Positions 62,659 to 64,000 of a stretch of 64,000 nucleotides of DNA are shown here, piece after piece. Location of the stretch: the NCBI GenBank assembly GCA_040429635.1, contig CP158972.1:3041001-3105000 (forward strand), in the 5' to 3' direction. The position numbers were made by a program, and so were the translations under genes. Every line of letters starts with the position of its first letter. The first letter of the stretch is position 1. The notes beneath the pieces are model-generated. The model saw nothing but the letters and a program-made list of their open reading frames with translations, was not told the DNA's origin and made no database searches. Source of the stretch: Tamlana crocina (GTDB lineage Bacteria > Bacteroidota > Bacteroidia > Flavobacteriales > Flavobacteriaceae).

Positions 62659-64000
62659 TCAACTTTTAGCTAAATCATTTACCACCAAGCGTAATTCGGC
62701 ATAACTGTATTTGTCGTCCAACTGCTGTTTCAAATCCGACAGGCCTTCAAAACTTTTTTGGGGAATTATGCTCTTGAGTTCGTCATAATCTTCAGCAGTC
62801 ATTAAATCGGTTATTTTAACTTCACCGGTTGCAATAAAACTGGTCAGATGGCCGAAAATGGTATTGGAAGTCAGTTCACGTTCTTCAGCAATATCTTCAA
62901 TAGATTTTCCCGATTGGAATAATTGTAATGATTCCTTTTTGGTATCTACTTTCTTCTTCGTTTTCTTTGGTTCGTCAAAAATTTCAGCTTCACCCGAAAT
63001 TTCAATATCATGCTCCTCGCAATATGTCCTAATCACTTTCAAAATAGCGGTACCGTATTTTTCAACACGTGTTTTTCCCATTCCGTTTACTTTTAAAAGC
63101 TCACCGTTATTTGTCGGCAAGGTTTCACACATGTCGTATAGAGCCTTTTGAGTAAACACTTGAAAATGTACCAAACACTTTTCCTGAGCAATATCGTTTC
63201 TAAGCAGTCGCAGTTTCTCAAAAAGTTCGACGTTACTTGTCCCCTCAACAACGCTTTTTCTTTTCTTTTTAGGCTGTTGTTTGGCATTAAAAACGGCTTT
63301 GGCTCTCAATTCTAAAAACAAATTAGAATTAAAACCATTTGAAATTTTATTGAAATACAACAGCTTTATATCTAACAACTCTTCAAAATTATCGAGCTGT
63401 TTAGTTATTTCGCTGCCAACCGCTTGGTTATCGGTTGTGAATCCAAAAGTTTTTAAAGGCTCTGCGATGTTTGTTTCTGTTTGGACTTTAAAATAAGCCA
63501 TGGCTTTCTTAAACCTATCCTGAATGGTCTCGTTTAGTTCTGGTAACTCGTTGGATTGATATGATAATTCTTTGAGTTGATTTTTAAATCCATTTCCTAT
63601 TTTTAAAAAATGGGTTAATGTGTCCTTTATTTTTAAAAACACCTTTTCAACTGGTCCTTCAACAATAGTTCTGTTTTTATAATAAATATCCAGAATCCGA
63701 TTTACGGGATATAATAGTTCATAAAAATCGAAGAGTTCTTCAATTAGATCCAACTGAAAATTTTTCCGGGAATCCTCTAAAATATTTTCATCCGGCGCAT
63801 TGTTTTCAGCATCTTCATTAAATGCAGTAACATGCGCGTCGCTTATGATCTGATTGGAATGGATTTTACTTTTTAGAACCAAGCCTTCCAAAGACTTGCA
63901 TCTACTCAATGCCACATAGGTTTGCCCATGTGCAAAGGCACCTTCGGCGTCAATGATTGCTTTTTCGAACGTTAAGCCTTGACTTTTATGAATAGTTATA
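62659..64000 (-). CDS. PIF1/UvrD-like helicase, C-terminal part (5' end outside window)
   Basis: The frame stays open to 64000 (447 residues visible). It begins with the motif ITIHKSQGLTFEKAIID, then GQTYVALSRCKSLEGLVL, the UvrD_C_2-type closing motifs V-VI of a superfamily 1 helicase. An HRDC domain (about 245-320, LRNDIAQEKCLVHFQVFTQK, then NGMGKTRVEKYG) and an HTH_40-like domain (SLQLFQSGKSIEDIAEERELT) follow, the same C-terminal set as in RecQ. ATP-dependent DNA helicase, probably repair or recombination. Confidence 0.85.
   Translation of the reverse strand, partial: ITIHKSQGLTFEKAIIDAEGAFAHGQTYVALSRCKSLEGLVLKSKIHSNQIISDAHVTAFNEDAENNAPDENILEDSRKNFQLDLIEELFDFYELLYPVNRILDIYYKNRTIVEGPVEKVFLKIKDTLTHFLKIGNGFKNQLKELSYQSNELPELNETIQDRFKKAMAYFKVQTETNIAEPLKTFGFTTDNQAVGSEITKQLDNFEELLDIKLLYFNKISNGFNSNLFLELRAKAVFNAKQQPKKKRKSVVEGTSNVELFEKLRLLRNDIAQEKCLVHFQVFTQKALYDMCETLPTNNGELLKVNGMGKTRVEKYGTAILKVIRTYCEEHDIEISGEAEIFDEPKKTKKKVDTKKESLQLFQSGKSIEDIAEERELTSNTIFGHLTSFIATGEVKITDLMTAEDYDELKSIIPQKSFEGLSDLKQQLDDKYSYAELRLVVNDLAKS

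Overview
The window is a chromosomal segment of a member of the Bacteroidota, most likely family Flavobacteriaceae. The evidence is consensus -7 boxes of the form TAnnTTTG (several with a TTTG about 20 nt upstream), CarboxypepD_reg/TonB-receptor and DUF4249 surface proteins, flavobacterial small families (DUF6146, DUF6787, DUF6095), the ferredoxin/acyl-CoA reductase/serC/serA block, and many short palindromic intergenic repeats typical of the group. The genus cannot be told from the sequence alone.

Layout. 0-12.7 kb: parE (cut by the window edge), an EamA permease, ychF, two secreted proteins, a Gfo/Idh/MocA oxidoreductase, a tight two-gene unit coding an EACC1-like protein and a caspase-fold protease (a predicted biological-conflict system), thiamine pyrophosphokinase and a CARDB-like lipoprotein. 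13-18.5 kb: ferredoxin and acyl-CoA reductase read from interleaved divergent promoters, serine biosynthesis (serC, serA), DUF937, DUF6146 and DUF6787. 18.5-27 kb: an apparent zinc-homeostasis island. A Fur/Zur-type regulator stands opposite a promoter whose -7 box is overlapped by the palindrome TGCAACTAAGTTGCA. Behind it lie MerC, an LCIB-type carbonic anhydrase, an unknown protein, two COG0523 GTPases, a MogA-like protein, an ABC ATPase, an FtsX-type permease with a His-rich loop, a DUF3299-like protein and a DUF3124 lipoprotein. A small His-rich gene just upstream of the regulator is frameshifted. 27-30.7 kb: a CPA-type antiporter, two thioredoxin-fold proteins and a MarR regulator.

30.7-38.2 kb: a complete tryptophan operon, trpE-G-D-C-F-B-A, preceded by a good attenuator: a 15-residue leader peptide with three consecutive Trp codons, a terminator and a short antiterminator. 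The operon is heavily invaded by palindromic repeats. They flank trpG as two 144-bp near-identical copies and supply the stop of trpC, the start region, an internal peptide and the last codons of trpF. 38.2-47.7 kb: NDH-2, trmL, an EF-hand protein, a DUF1080 protein bracketed by a dead and a live copy of a VF530 gene, a DEAD-box helicase, a cassette-like element carrying an alpha/beta-hydrolase-like gene, a uracil-DNA-glycosylase-like gene with a palindrome inside its reading frame, ribosomal protein THX, yaaA, trmD and rplS.

47.7-64 kb: an apparently non-coding transcription unit of about 500 nt with its own promoter and terminator, monomeric isocitrate dehydrogenase, a TonB receptor/DUF4249 pair, an adaptor-permease-TolC export operon without its own ATPase, murQ, DUF6095, DinB, a nested inverted-repeat element, two secreted proteins of unknown function and the C-terminal half of a PIF1/UvrD-like helicase with HRDC and HTH domains. 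No tRNA, rRNA, CRISPR array, transposase or prophage was seen.
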